Assembly (NCBI GenBank): GCA_017553065.1
Contig: JAFZND010000021.1
Span: 1 to 5,579 of the forward strand
Reading direction: 5' to 3'
From: Clostridia bacterium
Lineage (GTDB): Bacteria; Bacillota; Clostridia; Christensenellales; UBA1242
Length of the DNA stretch: 5,579 nucleotides
The translations under genes were made by a program, and so were the position numbers. This document shows, in pieces, positions 4,534 through 5,579 of the stretch; position 1 is the first letter of the stretch; each line of letters begins with the position of its first letter. Below the pieces are notes generated by a model. That model had not been told where the DNA came from, did no database searches, and saw only the letters and a list, made by a program, of their open reading frames with translations.

Positions 4534-5124
4534 ATGAAAAACAAAACACCAAAACTAATTAGTTTAAAAAAATTAACAGATTTAAAATGGGTAAACTTAT
4601 ATAAAAGTGTGCACACTATTAGCAATGGAAAAGAAGTAAAATATAATTTTATTACCCGCAGAGATAGTAAACACATGGGCAAAAGTCACACAAAATATGT
4701 TGACGCAGTAAAGGTGTTGCCATATTTTGAAAAGGACGACCAAACATTTATTATAATAAACAAAGAATTTAGATACCCTTTGAATGATTATGTGTATGAT
4801 ATTTGTTCTGGGCTAGTGGAAAATCAAAATGATTTAGTTGGCGATGTAAAGCGCGAACTTTGGGAAGAACTTGGTGCCACACCAATAAAAATAGAAAAAG
4901 TAGCAAATGTGGGGTCAGTAAGCCCCGGCTTAACAGATGAAACACAAGAGTGTTACGAGGCGCAAATCAATCCAGATATGACTTGCCAGCATTTAGAAAT
5001 TAGTGAGAATATTACAAATATTGTTGTACCCTTGGATAAATTATTGGATTACATAAATTCTCATCAATTTGTATTAAGTGCAAGTCTTATGCTTCAATTA
5101 TTTTATTACAAACACAAAAAATAG
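4534..5124 (+). CDS. Nudix hydrolase, ADP-ribose pyrophosphatase type
   Basis: Members of this group split nucleoside diphosphate compounds such as ADP-ribose into two monophosphates in the cytoplasm. The 196-residue protein has an N-terminal strand region (about 16-45), then EFRYPLNDYVYDICSGLVE at 78-96, which fits the ADP-ribose pyrophosphatase pattern before the Nudix helix. The Nudix box spans 93-115: Gly93, then RELWEELGA at 107-115 with the metal-binding Glu108, Glu111 and Glu112. The first Glu of the consensus box is replaced by Asn99. SPGLTDE at 130-136 matches the SPG-[FLS]-[ST]-[DE]-E signature usual in ADP-ribose pyrophosphatases. The ATG at 4534 follows AGAGGA (4522-4527) by 6 nt and the extended -10 promoter by about 40 nt. 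The gene is monocistronic and ends at a terminator whose stem contains its TAG. The subfamily call is fairly sure; the real substrate could be another nucleoside diphosphate sugar. Confidence 0.92.
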   Translation: MKNKTPKLISLKKLTDLKWVNLYKSVHTISNGKEVKYNFITRRDSKHMGKSHTKYVDAVKVLPYFEKDDQTFIIINKEFRYPLNDYVYDICSGLVENQNDLVGDVKRELWEELGATPIKIEKVANVGSVSPGLTDETQECYEAQINPDMTCQHLEISENITNIVVPLDKLLDYINSHQFVLSASLMLQLFYYKHKK

Positions 5125-5148
5125 AGTGAAAGTTTCACCCTATTTTTT
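5116..5148. terminator. Bidirectional terminator between the Nudix and metalloprotease genes
   Basis: The stem 5116-5130 pairs with 5134-5148 around a 3-nt loop. The single A-C mismatch on the plus strand becomes a G-U pair on the minus strand. It is flanked by T runs in both directions. The TAG of the Nudix gene (5122-5124) lies inside the stem and the TAA of the metalloprotease (5147-5149) overlaps its edge. Confidence 0.88.
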
Positions 5149-5579
5149 AGTTGGTCATATAATCATCTTCGTTTGTTTTTACTGATGTGGTTTGTGGCAC
5201 TATTGCCAAATAGTTTGTGTCATATTTAACTTGCGATTTTATTTCTGTTGGATATGTAATAGTTACACTATTATCATTGCTATAAACTTTTCTAAATACG
5301 CAATCATCAAATTCAGTATAATCCTTTGTAGGCGAAAGATAACTTATTTTACTATACATCAAACTTTGATTATCCCATTTTTCATCATATAAGTCATTTC
5401 TTCCTAGTGCGTGGCCCATTTCGTGTTTAAATACTGCCTTTAATTCATCATACTTTACGTATTTATAATAATTTGCAATTGTTGAACTAAGGGTAATTGT
5501 TATAGGCAACGAAAATTCTGCCTTCCTTTCATCTATTATAAAACTTGTGTTGCCAAGAGTATGATCTTTTACTCCAATA
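5147..5579 (-). CDS. Metzincin-type zinc metalloprotease, 5' end beyond window
   Basis: The frame stays open to the window edge, so only the last 143 codons are visible. The visible part is the C-terminal end of a zinc protease of the matrixin/snapalysin kind. HEMGHALGRND (visible residues 52-62) is the long metzincin zinc motif HExxHxxGxxH/D with His52, His56 and, as the third ligand, Asp62 instead of the usual His. Glu53 is the catalytic base. SLMYS with Met74, 12 residues after the motif, is the Met-turn. YTEFDDCVFRKVYS at about 87-100 fits the last helix of a matrixin domain (consensus like LsxxDixxixxlY). A strand PITITL lies upstream. About 40 further residues form a C-terminal extension. 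A TTG at 5507-5509 preceded by AGGAAGG could be read as a start, but it would cut the domain and the upstream codons read as protein. Such enzymes are usually secreted; a signal peptide cannot be checked. Confidence 0.85.
   Translation of the reverse strand, partial: IGVKDHTLGNTSFIIDERKAEFSLPITITLSSTIANYYKYVKYDELKAVFKHEMGHALGRNDLYDEKWDNQSLMYSKISYLSPTKDYTEFDDCVFRKVYSNDNSVTITYPTEIKSQVKYDTNYLAIVPQTTSVKTNEDDYMTN

Noticed and set aside
5507..5509. TTG as the start of the metalloprotease, with AGGAAGG upstream
   Set aside because: The frame is open to the window edge with protein-like codons, and starting here would remove the N-terminal part of the protease domain.

Overview
The window is AT-rich (roughly one third G+C by eye) and looks like chromosomal DNA from a low-GC, Gram-positive-type bacterium, probably an uncultured Bacillota/Clostridia-like lineage. 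The reasons are: sigma-A-type promoters (several with 17-bp spacers, two with an extended -10), AAAGGAG-type ribosome binding sites on some genes, a type I signal peptidase with one N-terminal membrane anchor, a tRNA with an encoded CCA end, compact hairpin terminators shared by converging genes, and TAA, TAG and TGA all used as stops. No integrase, transposase, phage gene or CRISPR array is visible.

Layout from left to right. Positions 1-2167 hold two minus-strand genes: a signal peptidase I (1472-2167) followed by a 455-residue protein I do not recognise (28-1395), which ends at a hairpin terminator at the window edge. Positions 2168-2460 hold a plus-strand tRNA-Arg(UCG) gene with its own promoter and a leader of about 65 nt, closed by a bidirectional terminator. 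Positions 2459-3160 hold an unrecognised 213-residue minus-strand gene with a near-consensus promoter overlapped by palindromes. Positions 3188-4475 hold a two-gene minus-strand operon: a histidine phosphatase, then a six-helix Pr6Pr/FAR-17a/AIG1-like membrane protein that overlaps it by 8 nt. Divergent from that operon, with interleaved promoters, is a plus-strand Nudix hydrolase of the ADP-ribose pyrophosphatase type (4534-5124). It converges on a metzincin-type metalloprotease running off the right end (5147 to beyond 5579), and the two share one terminator.

The phosphatase, membrane protein and Nudix enzyme may be co-regulated through interleaved promoters; a common pathway is only inference. 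The signal peptidase processes exported proteins, and the metalloprotease could be one such protein, but its N-terminus is outside the window.

The most unusual observations are: (1) a 15-nt segment of the tRNA leader perfectly complementary to the 3' half of the anticodon arm, variable loop and start of the T arm of the same tRNA; (2) the hexamer GGTAAC lying 6, 7 and 8 nt before the start codons of three minus-strand genes that lack a normal Shine-Dalgarno, and seen nowhere else in the window; (3) TACTA/TAGTA palindromes over the -10 regions of the promoters of the two unrecognised genes. Together these hint at a shared control scheme for the unrecognised genes and a possible structural switch in front of the tRNA. 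All of these are hypotheses from sequence alone.
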